38,438 bases of DNA, taken from assembly GCF_000426825.1 (NCBI RefSeq), contig NZ_AUGC01000019.1, forward strand, positions 1 through 38,438, in the 5' to 3' direction. This stretch comes from Thermonema rossianum DSM 10300. GTDB lineage: Bacteria; Bacteroidota; Bacteroidia; Cytophagales; Thermonemataceae. The position numbers were made by a program, and so were the translations under genes. Of this stretch, positions 1 to 7,954 are shown one piece after another. Positions within the stretch are counted from its first letter, which is position 1; each line of letters starts with the position of its first letter. The notes under the pieces were generated by a model that saw nothing but the letters and a program-made list of their open reading frames with translations, was not told the DNA's origin and ran no database searches.

Positions 1-258
1 ATGACAAGAGGGGAAAGTGCTCGAAAACAAGGGAGATGCACTCAATAACAAATCAGAGGAAGCAACTACACAAACACAGTCTGCCATCCCGAATGAAGCG
101 CAGCCTGTCATTTCGAACGGGCGTAAGCGAGTGAGAAATCTCAATCTCATGCCCACCAAGCCACAAGCAGCAAAGAGATTTCTCGCTTGCGCTCGAAATG
201 ACAAAGAGGGGCGCTCGAAATGACAAGAGGGGAAAGTGCTCGAAAACAAGGGAGGATG
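1..258. repeat. Direct repeat at left edge, about 219-bp period
   Basis: Positions 1-38 recur at 220-258 with a single one-base insertion. Both begin ATGACAAGAGGGGAAAGTGC and continue identically. A third, weaker relative of the ATGACAAAG motif sits near 261-272. The copies flank the palindromic element at 106-203. Because the first copy starts at base 1, the array may continue to the left of the window. No gene is supported in 1-386; the short open frames here are made of repeat sequence. Confidence 0.8.
106..203. repeat. Palindromic intergenic repeat, copy 1
   Basis: The element is bounded by inverted TGTCATTTCGA (106-116) and TCGAAATGACA (193-203). Inside, both arms carry the same sub-motif: GTAAGCGAGTGAGAAATCTC on the left, and AGAGATTTCTCGCTTGCGC on the right, which is its approximate reverse complement. 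The arms are not symmetrical: the left arm (about 37 nt) has a few extra bases compared with the right (about 30 nt). A related element in the opposite orientation lies at 36415-36501. It has no coding capacity and resembles a REP/MITE-like non-autonomous repeat. Confidence 0.8.
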
Positions 259-331
259 TTTGAAATGACAAAGTAGGGCAAAAAGATGGAAATGCCCGGA
301 AGGATAAAAGGGAGGTGCTTTAAAAATACAA

Positions 332-360
332 ACAGCCCCCGCCCGGAAGGCAGGAGCTGT
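332..360 (-). terminator. Terminator of the M16 peptidase gene
   Basis: On the minus strand, arms 360-349 and 343-332 form a 12-bp stem with two G-U pairs and a 5-nt loop. It is followed by a T-rich stretch (minus strand TTTGTATTTTT). It lies 27 nt beyond the peptidase stop codon. The G-U pairs would be A-C mismatches in plus-strand RNA, so it is specific for minus-strand transcription. Confidence 0.75.
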
Positions 361-386
361 CGATGCTTCGATTACAGGACAAGCGC

Positions 387-3335
387 TTATTGGCGCTTCT
401 TTCTTTTTTTCTTTTCTTTCCGGCTTTTTTCTTCACCGCCTTGCTTTTGCGGAGCATTGGCAGAAGAGCTTTCTTTTTCTTCTTTTACCTCTTCAGCAGC
501 CACCGGCTTGCCGTCTTTGTCGAGCTCTACGATGTCGTAGCCCAAACGCTTCAAGCCGTCGAGGATGCGGGCTTTGTCGCCTACTACCACGATGAACGAA
601 TGCTCGGGGTCCAGATATTTACGCGCATATTCATGAGCTTTGGCAGGCGTAAGCTGTTGCAATATTTCGCTTTGCTTCTTCACATAGTCGCCTTCCAGAT
701 TGTATTCCAGCAGGCGGCGCAGGAAGAAGGCTTTTTGGAAGCCCGTTTCATAGTTGAGCGCATCACGCTGCCCTATAGACATTTTGGTGAAGGAGATTTC
801 TTCTTCGGTAGGTCCGTTTTGTTTGTATTCACTTATTTCGCGCATGATTTCGTAAATGGAGCTGTCGGTGGCAGCTGCCTTCACACCTGCCGCCGCAACA
901 AAATAACCATTGTAGCGGGTGCCACTGAAACCGGCACGGGCACCGTAGGTCCAACCTTTGTCTTCGCGTAAGTTTAGATTGATACGGCTGTTGAAAGCAC
1001 CGCCCAAAGGATAAGCCATCAGGTAGGCATGGTAGTACTCGCCCAGCGGATGATAGGGCATGGCGGGGTGCCCTACACGTATTTCAGACTGCGCCGCATT
1101 GGGGATGTCCACCAAGAATAGACGGCTTTTTTCGGGGCGGTTCCCCTCATGCAGCCCGGGGATGCGCTGCGCGCTTTTTTCGCCTTTCCAGCTGTTCAAG
1201 AATGCCAACGCTTGGCGGGTTTCTTCTTCGGTGATATCACCTACCACCACCACATTGGCATATGCCGGGTTGATGGCCATCTTGTAGAAGGCTTCTACGT
1301 CGGCGAGCGTAAGCGCTGCCACACTGGTTTCGGTGCCGCCGGTATCGTAGGCGCGCACGTCGTCTAAGCCATAGAGCAGCTTATCGAAGATGCTCGAAGC
1401 CAGATAGCGGGCTTGTGTTTTGGCGTTTTTAATGCCTTCTATCTGTTGCTTTTGTATGCGCAGAAAATCTTCCTCTTCAAACTTGGGGCGCAGCAGCCGC
1501 TCTTCAAGTAAGCGCATGGTAGGTTGCAAGTTCTTCTTCAAACAACGGACTTGCACATAGAAGCCCGTTTCATCGCCGTAGATGCTGATGCTGCTGCCCA
1601 GGCGTTTGAGTTCGTTTTCAAAGTCTTCGGCACTGTAGTTTTGGGTGTCTTCGTTCAACAAGGCAGCGGTGAGCCCAACCAAGCCTACCTTTTCCGTGTT
1701 GCCATGCAACAACAATTGCCCGCCCTCTATGCTAATCAGCATGTTTACCACGGGAATTTCGTCGTTGCGGGTGCCTATGGCAGGCATCCCGTTGGCAAAG
1801 GTATTTTTCCAGTAGGGGGGCACTTCCACCAGCTTGGCCGGCTTGGGTTGCGGGCGGCGGCTGCGGTCGAAGTTGTCTTTGGGTTCGCGATAACTCAAGC
1901 CTTCATAACCGTAATCAGGGGCTTTGTATTGCGTGCTGTCTATGGTGTAGTTGTCTTCGGCAGCGCGCAAGTCCAGTTTACCTTTGGGGCATACGCTTAC
2001 ATATACGGCCGGTTTGTTTTGTATATACTTCTGATAGGCTTTCCATACGTCTTCTTTGGTGAGGCGCTTCAGCATCTTCAGCTCTTCGGCTAAAAAGTTG
2101 GGGTTCTTTAAGAAGGTTTGGTAAGCTGCCAGGCGGGTAACGCGTCCTCTTACGCTTTCAAGCCCGTAAATCAGCTCGGCTTCGCGCTGTGCTTTGAAGC
2201 GCTCCACGTCTTCATCGCTGATGCCCTTGGCTTCGAACTCTGCCAGTGCTTCTTTGTAGAGATTTGCCATGTCGGCCAGCGAAAGGCCGGGGAAGGGCAA
2301 AATATAAGTAGAAAATTCACCGGCAAGCTCATAGCCTGCATTGAAGGTGCTTACTTGTACGGCTTTTTGTGCTTTCACCAGTTTTTGGTAGAGGATAGAG
2401 TTTTTGCCGCCCCCTAAGAGGTCTGCCACGCAGTCGAGTGCCAGCTCGTCGTAGGTATAGCGGGGTGCTGCGGGATAGGTGATGGAAAGCAGCGGGAGTT
2501 TGATATAAGGGTCTTCATACGATACGTAGCGGTCTTGCTCGAGTGTGGGGATTTGCTTGGGCAAATCTTGCACTTCCGGACCGCGCGGAATGGAACCGAA
2601 GTATTTCTCTACCAAACGCACCACTTCTTTGGGGTCCACGTCGCCGCCCACGGTCAGTGTGGCATTGTTGGGTCCATACCAACGCAGGAAAAAGTTTTTC
2701 AGGTCTTCCACGCTTACACGGTCAAGGTCTTCCACATAACCAATGGTAAGCCAAGAGTAGGGGTGCCCATAAGGATAAAGCGTTTTGTCTTTGTACTCAC
2801 GCACCAAGCCATAGGGGCGGTTGTCGTAGTTCTGCCCCCGCTCGTTTTTCACGGTAGCGCGCTGCACTTCGAATTTCTCTTGCGTGACGGCCGGCAACAG
2901 GAATCCCATGCGGTCGGCTTCCAGCCAGAGCGCTATTTCCAATTGATTGGAAGGCACCGTTTCGAAATAGTTGGTGCGGTCACGGTTGGTGGTGCCGTTG
3001 AGGGTTCCCCCCGATTCGGTGACGATTTTAAAATGCTCTTCGTCTGCGACATGCTTCGAGCCTTGAAACATCATGTGCTCGAAGAAGTGGGCAAAGCCCG
3101 ACTTGCCAATTTCTTCCCTTGCCGACCCTACGTGATAGGTGACGTCCACATGCACGAGCGGGTCAGAGTGGTCTTCATGAATGATAAGCGTAAGCCCATT
3201 GTCCAGTATGTACTTCTCGTAAGGAATGACCAACTCGCCTTCTTTTTTAGTTACTTTCTCTACCAGGCGGGTTTGTGCCCGGAGAGAAAATGCCCCGGTC
3301 AGCAGGGCAATCAGTAGTAGAAACGTTCGTCTCAT
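387..3335 (-). CDS. M16 family zinc metallopeptidase, secreted, two-half form
   Basis: This 982-residue protein is an insulinase/pitrilysin-type peptidase with both peptidase-like halves on one chain. Residues 1-21 look like a signal peptide (MRRTFLLLIALLTGAFSLRA), so it probably acts in the periplasm or at the outer membrane. The inverted zinc motif HFFEH is at residues 83-87, with the expected downstream acidic region around AEVQRATVKNERG. The second half (from about residue 520) has the M16 fold pattern but no HxxEH, so it is probably the non-catalytic clamp half. The C-terminus is a Lys/Glu-rich tail. An upstream in-frame ATG at 3494 would put 53 non-signal-like residues before the hydrophobic segment, so the ATG at 3335 is preferred. 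The gene stands alone and has its own terminator. Substrate unknown. Confidence 0.93.
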   Translation of the reverse strand: MRRTFLLLIALLTGAFSLRAQTRLVEKVTKKEGELVIPYEKYILDNGLTLIIHEDHSDPLVHVDVTYHVGSAREEIGKSGFAHFFEHMMFQGSKHVADEEHFKIVTESGGTLNGTTNRDRTNYFETVPSNQLEIALWLEADRMGFLLPAVTQEKFEVQRATVKNERGQNYDNRPYGLVREYKDKTLYPYGHPYSWLTIGYVEDLDRVSVEDLKNFFLRWYGPNNATLTVGGDVDPKEVVRLVEKYFGSIPRGPEVQDLPKQIPTLEQDRYVSYEDPYIKLPLLSITYPAAPRYTYDELALDCVADLLGGGKNSILYQKLVKAQKAVQVSTFNAGYELAGEFSTYILPFPGLSLADMANLYKEALAEFEAKGISDEDVERFKAQREAELIYGLESVRGRVTRLAAYQTFLKNPNFLAEELKMLKRLTKEDVWKAYQKYIQNKPAVYVSVCPKGKLDLRAAEDNYTIDSTQYKAPDYGYEGLSYREPKDNFDRSRRPQPKPAKLVEVPPYWKNTFANGMPAIGTRNDEIPVVNMLISIEGGQLLLHGNTEKVGLVGLTAALLNEDTQNYSAEDFENELKRLGSSISIYGDETGFYVQVRCLKKNLQPTMRLLEERLLRPKFEEEDFLRIQKQQIEGIKNAKTQARYLASSIFDKLLYGLDDVRAYDTGGTETSVAALTLADVEAFYKMAINPAYANVVVVGDITEEETRQALAFLNSWKGEKSAQRIPGLHEGNRPEKSRLFLVDIPNAAQSEIRVGHPAMPYHPLGEYYHAYLMAYPLGGAFNSRINLNLREDKGWTYGARAGFSGTRYNGYFVAAAGVKAAATDSSIYEIMREISEYKQNGPTEEEISFTKMSIGQRDALNYETGFQKAFFLRRLLEYNLEGDYVKKQSEILQQLTPAKAHEYARKYLDPEHSFIVVVGDKARILDGLKRLGYDIVELDKDGKPVAAEEVKEEKESSSANAPQKQGGEEKSRKEKKKRKKRQ

Positions 3336-3575
3336 TTGGGTATGTTTTTGGTTCAACTTCCATAAAAACGACGTGGATGGGCTGCTATTGTATTTTTTAT
3401 GTGAAAGTGTATCAATCTTACCATGCAAGCAGGCAATGTAAGTTTGTTGCCGCAAAGAGTGAAGGCATCCGGCCTTTGGAGTGCACGAGGGCAAAGCCTA
3501 CACGACGGCGGGATGTCTTATTTTTTATGTCTGTTCAAAGATGCTATATTTTGAATAGGATATAACCCTGATAGT

Positions 3576-4001
3576 ATGAATTTTTTGAATTGGTTGACAG
3601 GTGAGCATCAAAGAAAGTTGAAAAGCATGGTGCGCATGGCTTTGGTTGACGGTGAATTGGCCAATGCCGAGTATGAATACCTGTTGGCTTGGGCGCACAA
3701 GGAAGGAATCGACGAGGCTTTGCTGCACCGTATGTTGGAGAAAGAGGAAGAAGAGGAGGAGCCTTTAGGGCGTATGTCTGTAAAAAAGCGCTTTCACCAC
3801 CTGCACGAAGTGGCATTGTTGATGTTGGCCGATCATGTTGTGCACCCCAAAGAAATAGAATATTGTGCCCGCTTGGTGGAGCATTTTCAACTGAGTGAAG
3901 CCCCCCTGCTGTTGGTACGGCGCCTGCTTGACTGTGTGCGCTCGGGGCTTTCGGCCGATGCGTCTTATCGACTTTTAAAGGCAGAAAAATTACTCAAGTA
4001 A
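3576..4001 (+). CDS. TerB-like (TerB superfamily) protein
   Basis: This 141-residue, largely helical, acidic protein fits the TerB/DjlA-N superfamily, whose core is a helical bundle with acidic residues thought to bind metal. Visible hallmarks are the opening MVRMALVDGELANAEYEYL (residues 18-36), where an Asp-Gly-Glu follows the first helix, and the second-half equivalent MLADHVVHPKEIEY. A run of glutamates lies near residues 55-61. The family name comes from tellurite-resistance operons, but no other ter genes are nearby, so a tellurite role should not be assumed. Divergent from the M16 gene, with a 240-bp gap; 47 bp separate it from the next gene. Confidence 0.75.
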   Translation: MNFLNWLTGEHQRKLKSMVRMALVDGELANAEYEYLLAWAHKEGIDEALLHRMLEKEEEEEEPLGRMSVKKRFHHLHEVALLMLADHVVHPKEIEYCARLVEHFQLSEAPLLLVRRLLDCVRSGLSADASYRLLKAEKLLK

Positions 4002-4017
4002 TAAAGGGATTTTGTAT

Positions 4018-4040
4018 CTTCAAGGCAATTTTCCTTGAAG
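4018..4040 (+). promoter_or_regulatory. Hairpin 8 nt upstream of the barrel gene start
   Basis: CTTCAAGG (4018-4025) and CCTTGAAG (4033-4040) form a perfect 8-bp stem with a 7-nt loop. There is no T-tract after it, so it is a poor terminator. It sits directly before the ATG at 4049, where it could protect the mRNA or limit translation of the barrel gene. Confidence 0.4.
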
Positions 4041-4048
4041 TCGAAAAC

Positions 4049-4891
4049 ATGAATTTACATCCTTACATTCTCTCTTTCTTTTTTGTATTGATGTCCTGCG
4101 GGCTTGCCATGTGCCAGCAGTTCCCCGCGGCGGCAGGGGGGCGTGCTTTCGCTATGGGCAATGCCGTAGCCGCTTTGTCCGATACTTGGGCTGTTTTCAA
4201 TAATGTGGCGGGGCTTGCTTCGCAAGAGCGTGTGGAAGTAGCCGTTGCCGCACAACAGCCTTATGGGCTTGGTGCCCTGCAAACAGCCTATTTGGGAGCA
4301 AGTGCGCCACTGCCTTGGGGCGGGGCAGTGGGCGTGTCGGCCATGCGCTTTGGCGATAAGCTCTTCAATGAACAGGCCTTCGGGCTTGCTTTTGCTCATA
4401 AAATAAGCATGGTGAGCGTGGGCGTGAAGGCTTCTTATTTCCAACGGGCTGTACAAGACCCTACGGGCGTCACTTCGCGCACGCAAGGGGCTTTTTTGTT
4501 TGAAATAGGGGGAATAGCCCGGCTGCTTCCTACGCTTTATTGGGGCATGCATGCCTATAATTTAGGGCAAGCCCGCATGGTTTCCGACTACAGGGAAGAG
4601 TATCTGCCGGTGGTGCTGAAAACCGGCATTGGCTACCACCCTACCGAAAGCCTGTGGTTGAATATAGAAGCAGAAAAAGACACAGAACAGCCGGCACGTG
4701 TAAAGGCGGGCTTTGAGTACCGTTTGGCAAAGCCTTTCTATGTGCGCACAGGCGTACAAACACAGCCTTTTGTAAACACTTTTGGCATAGGCATTCGTCC
4801 GAAGAAACTATCGGTAGATTATGGTTTAATGATTCACAACCCCTTGGGCTTGGTTCATCATATATCTGTGTCCTATGCGTTCCGTCAGTAG
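4049..4891 (+). CDS. Outer-membrane beta-barrel protein, PorV/PorQ (FadL-like) type
   Basis: This is a 280-residue protein with an N-terminal signal sequence (hydrophobic residues 7-22). The mature start, FPAAAGGRAFAMGNAVAALSDTWAVFNNVAGLA, is the pattern of the PorV/PorQ and UPF0164 group, where an AGxRAxxMGxAxVALxD-type segment precedes an NPAGL-like turn. The rest alternates short glycine- and aromatic-rich strands and ends in an aromatic residue near the C-terminus (SYAFRQ), as in outer-membrane barrels. PorV and PorQ proteins shuttle type IX secretion cargo, but no T9SS genes or cargo with a C-terminal sorting domain were seen here, so that role is not established. The gene overlaps the next one by 17 nt, pointing to joint expression. 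Confidence 0.65.
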   Translation: MNLHPYILSFFFVLMSCGLAMCQQFPAAAGGRAFAMGNAVAALSDTWAVFNNVAGLASQERVEVAVAAQQPYGLGALQTAYLGASAPLPWGGAVGVSAMRFGDKLFNEQAFGLAFAHKISMVSVGVKASYFQRAVQDPTGVTSRTQGAFLFEIGGIARLLPTLYWGMHAYNLGQARMVSDYREEYLPVVLKTGIGYHPTESLWLNIEAEKDTEQPARVKAGFEYRLAKPFYVRTGVQTQPFVNTFGIGIRPKKLSVDYGLMIHNPLGLVHHISVSYAFRQ

Positions 4892-6995
4892 TATTTTTTG
4901 CCTGCTCTTTTTTTGTTTGTGCGCTTGGCAGAGCGTAGGGCAACGCCCGGCGCAAGATATCGACCTGCAGCAGTTCATTGAAGATAACTTTGCACTTCAA
5001 GACCCTGAATCAGGCGCCAATTACGAAGATATTTACGAAGCCCTGTATCAGCTTTATCTTGAGCCTTTGGACTTGAACACCGCCGGACGCGACGAGTTGG
5101 CATCGCTGTTTATTCTCCAGGAATATCAAATCAATAACTTTCTGGCCTATAGGGCACGCTACGGCCGGCTGATTTCTATTTATGAGCTGCAAGCCATTCC
5201 CGGTTTCGACCTTGAAACCATTCAAAAGTTGCTGCCTTTTGTAACCGTAGCCGAAAAAAGCATCCACGAAGGCGATGGCAGTCTTTTGTCGCGTATTTTG
5301 CATGAGGAAAACAACTACCTGGTATGGCGCATGACGCGCACGCTGGAAACGCAAGAGGGTTACACGCCGCCCACGCTCAAAAGCGACAGCAGCTACACGC
5401 AGCGTTATGCCGGCTCGCCTTACAACCTGTATGCCCGTTTCCGGGTAAGCCATATTCGCGATTTCAGCTTGGGGTTTACGGCTGAAAAAGACGCCGGCGA
5501 AGCTTTTGCATGGAATCCCGCCCAAAAGCAATACGGAATGGATTTCTATTCTTACCATCTGGTATTGTGGAATAAAAAACGTTTTAAAGCCATTGCTTTG
5601 GGCGATTATCAAATTCAAATAGGGCAAGGATTGCTTTTAGGCGCCGGCTTTCGCATAGGCAAGGGGGCAGAAACAGTACAGACGATCCGGCGCAGCAGCA
5701 CGGGCATCCGGCCTTTTACTTCGGTACTCGAAACCGGTTTTTTCAGGGGGGCAGCGGCTACTTATGAGCTGCTGCGCTTGGATAAAGGCAGCATAGACCT
5801 GACCGCCTTTGCTTCCTGGCAGCGCCAAGATGCCAATGTGCAGACGCTTGGCGACACACTGGACGAGCAAACAGAGACTTTCATCAGCAGCATACAGACC
5901 GCCGGCTTTCACCGTACGCCAACGGAGCTGGCAGCCAAAGACGCCATTGATGAGCAAGTAGGGGGTGCCAATATTACTTACAAGTCCAAAGACAGCCGTT
6001 TGGAAGTGGGACTCACGGGCATCTACACGCGCTTTGGGGTGCCGTTGAAACGCACGCCCACTACCTATAATCAGTTTGAATTCAACGGGCAGCAAAACTA
6101 CAATGTGGGCTTGCACTACTCTTACAACTGGCAAAACTTTAATTTCTTTGGTGAAGCGGCGCGTTCGCAAAGCGGCGGCATGGGCATAATAAGTGGCGTG
6201 TTGGGAAGCTTGACGCCCACACTTGAAATGGCGCTGCTGTACCGGAACTATGCCCGCGATTTTCATTCTTTTTACGGCAATGCTTTGGCAGAAAACAGCC
6301 GCCCTATTAACGAAAGAGGCTTTTATTGGGGCATGAAGTTCACGCCATTCAAGCAACTGAGCTTTGCTGCTTATTATGATAAGTTTGCCTTCCCCTGGTT
6401 GAAATACAAGGTGGATGCCCCTTCGCAAGGCTATGAATACTTGTTTCGAGTAACTTATGCCCCCACACGGCGCATTTCCATGTACGCGCAATACCGCGAA
6501 GAAAACAAAGAGGAAAACGTACCGGACAACGATACGGCCATGGACTTTCTGGGGGCACGCATCCGCCGCAATTACTGGCTGGTGGTGCGCTACGCTGCCG
6601 AAAAATATATCGGCTTGCAAAGCAGGCTTCAGTTTTCTTCTTTTACCCAAAACCAAAAAACCACGCGCGGCTTGGCTTTGGCACAAGACATAAACCTGAG
6701 CTACAAGCAATGGGAGCTTGCCACGCGCTTTGTGGTGTTCGATACCGACGACTATCAAAACAGACAATACATGTATGAGCGCAATGTGCTTTACACCTTT
6801 TCCTTGCCGGCCTACCAAGACCAAGGGTATCGCTATTTTGTGATGCTGCGCTATAATGTTACCCGGCAGCTGCACCTTTGGGTTCGCTATGCGCAAACGC
6901 GCTACCTTAACACAGATACCATAGGCAGCGGACTGGAAGAAATCCGGGGCAACCGGCGTTCGGAGTTGAGGTTGCAAGTGCGCTATCGTTTTTAG
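4875..6995 (+). CDS. Helix-hairpin-helix plus predicted outer-membrane beta-barrel protein
   Basis: This is a 706-residue protein with a signal peptide (residues 1-22). A ComEA-like helix-hairpin-helix segment follows: LDLNTAGRDELASLFILQ at about 59-76 and a second hairpin, GRLISIYELQAIPGFDLETIQKLLPFV, at about 93-119. From about residue 145 onward the sequence is rich in alternating aromatic strands (for example YNLYARFRVSHIRDFSLGFTAEKD) and ends in LRLQVRYRF with a terminal Phe, the signature of an outer-membrane barrel. HhH domains usually contact DNA backbones, so the combination with a barrel is suggestive. Its function is unknown to me; DNA uptake or export is only a hypothesis. It overlaps the preceding barrel gene. 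Confidence 0.75.
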   Translation: MRSVSSIFCLLFFCLCAWQSVGQRPAQDIDLQQFIEDNFALQDPESGANYEDIYEALYQLYLEPLDLNTAGRDELASLFILQEYQINNFLAYRARYGRLISIYELQAIPGFDLETIQKLLPFVTVAEKSIHEGDGSLLSRILHEENNYLVWRMTRTLETQEGYTPPTLKSDSSYTQRYAGSPYNLYARFRVSHIRDFSLGFTAEKDAGEAFAWNPAQKQYGMDFYSYHLVLWNKKRFKAIALGDYQIQIGQGLLLGAGFRIGKGAETVQTIRRSSTGIRPFTSVLETGFFRGAAATYELLRLDKGSIDLTAFASWQRQDANVQTLGDTLDEQTETFISSIQTAGFHRTPTELAAKDAIDEQVGGANITYKSKDSRLEVGLTGIYTRFGVPLKRTPTTYNQFEFNGQQNYNVGLHYSYNWQNFNFFGEAARSQSGGMGIISGVLGSLTPTLEMALLYRNYARDFHSFYGNALAENSRPINERGFYWGMKFTPFKQLSFAAYYDKFAFPWLKYKVDAPSQGYEYLFRVTYAPTRRISMYAQYREENKEENVPDNDTAMDFLGARIRRNYWLVVRYAAEKYIGLQSRLQFSSFTQNQKTTRGLALAQDINLSYKQWELATRFVVFDTDDYQNRQYMYERNVLYTFSLPAYQDQGYRYFVMLRYNVTRQLHLWVRYAQTRYLNTDTIGSGLEEIRGNRRSELRLQVRYRF

Positions 6996-7058
6996 CAGTG
7001 ACGCCCATGGCGCTGTTCTGTCTCTGCTATTGATGAAAAACTGTTAAACAATCTGCCT

Positions 7059-7907
7059 ATGGAATATATTATTGAGCTTTTCCGGAAGTACTTTGATTTT
7101 CACGCCGCAATTGAAAGTATTGTGGCTTTTTTGCCTAAGTTGTTGAGCGCCATTCTGGTATTTGCATTTTTTGTTTTTCTGTGGAAGCTGGTGCGCCGTT
7201 TATTCCGTATGCTTTTCCGGCGCTTTACCGTGGACAGAACCTTGCAAAACTTTTTGGTCAATGTAGGCAAAACGGTCGTCTATGTCTTTGGCTTCTCGGC
7301 AGCCCTTACTCAAATGGGGGTAAATCCGGCCTCTATTCTGGCGAGTTTGGGAATTGCCGGTTTGACCTTGGGTTTTGCTGCCAAAGATGCACTTTCCAAC
7401 ATCATATCCGGACTTTTTATATTTTGGGACCGCCCCTTTGTAGTAGGTGATTTGATTGAGATTGGGGGACAATATGGGCGTGTGGAAGAAATATCGTTGC
7501 GTTCTACGAAAGTGACGACAGTAGATGGCAAAATGATTTCCATTCCCAACACGCAGATAGTAAACTCAATGGTGGTGTCTTATACCAATTTCCCGCACTT
7601 ACGCCTTGATATACCTTTTACGGTAGCCCCCGATGAAGACTTGGCTAAAATTCGCAGCCTTCTGTTTGCTTTGGTTCAGGATACGAACACTTACTTGAGC
7701 ACGCCTCCGCCCGAGTTGGTGCTCAACAGCATCAACGATTACAATATAGAACTGATTTTCAGAGTGTGGATCCGGGATGAAAAGCAGCATATTGCGCTTC
7801 GTTTCCAGCTGAGGGAAGCAATCCTGAAGACACTGCTCGAGGCAAAGGTGAATATGCCTTACGAAACGCTCTCTGTGATTATGAACAAACAGCAGGCAGA
7901 CACCTGA
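7059..7907 (+). CDS. Small-conductance mechanosensitive channel, MscS family
   Basis: This 282-residue protein matches the MscS core. It has an N-terminal amphipathic and membrane segment (about 1-55), a second membrane segment near 65-87, and the pore helix with the adjoining beta domain. The recognisable block NPASILASLGIAGLTLGFAAKDALSNIISG (about 88-117) is the small-residue-rich TM3. It is followed by RPFVVGDLIEIGGQYGRVEEISLRSTKVTTVDGKMISIPN, the MscS beta-domain signature. The C-terminal cytoplasmic alpha/beta portion is complete. MscS channels open under membrane tension to release solutes in osmotic downshock. It lies 63 bp after the HhH/barrel gene; no promoter was recognised in that gap. 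Confidence 0.95.
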   Translation: MEYIIELFRKYFDFHAAIESIVAFLPKLLSAILVFAFFVFLWKLVRRLFRMLFRRFTVDRTLQNFLVNVGKTVVYVFGFSAALTQMGVNPASILASLGIAGLTLGFAAKDALSNIISGLFIFWDRPFVVGDLIEIGGQYGRVEEISLRSTKVTTVDGKMISIPNTQIVNSMVVSYTNFPHLRLDIPFTVAPDEDLAKIRSLLFALVQDTNTYLSTPPPELVLNSINDYNIELIFRVWIRDEKQHIALRFQLREAILKTLLEAKVNMPYETLSVIMNKQQADT

Positions 7908-7920
7908 GCCCGGCAATGAA

Positions 7921-7946
7921 AAAGCCCCGCTGCTTGGCGGGGCTTT
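7921..7946. terminator. Bidirectional terminator between mscS and dsbD
   Basis: AAAGCCCCGC (7921-7930) and GCGGGGCTTT (7937-7946) form a perfect 10-bp stem with loop TGCTTG. A-rich and T-rich ends flank it on both sides. It lies between two convergent genes whose stops are at 7907 and 7955 and can serve both. Confidence 0.9.
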
Positions 7947-7954
7947 CTGTTGGC

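Noticed and set aside
17-271. Short open frames on both strands at the left edge
   Set aside because: They are made of the palindromic and direct repeats and have no recognisable protein family.
3439-3446. TAAGTTTG as promoter of the TerB-like gene
   Set aside because: It is a perfect -7 match but has no -33 TTG and lies 130 nt from the start; it is likely a chance match.
3576-4001. Tellurite-resistance gene
   Set aside because: Only the TerB-like fold is present. No other ter genes lie near, and the fold is widespread with other roles.
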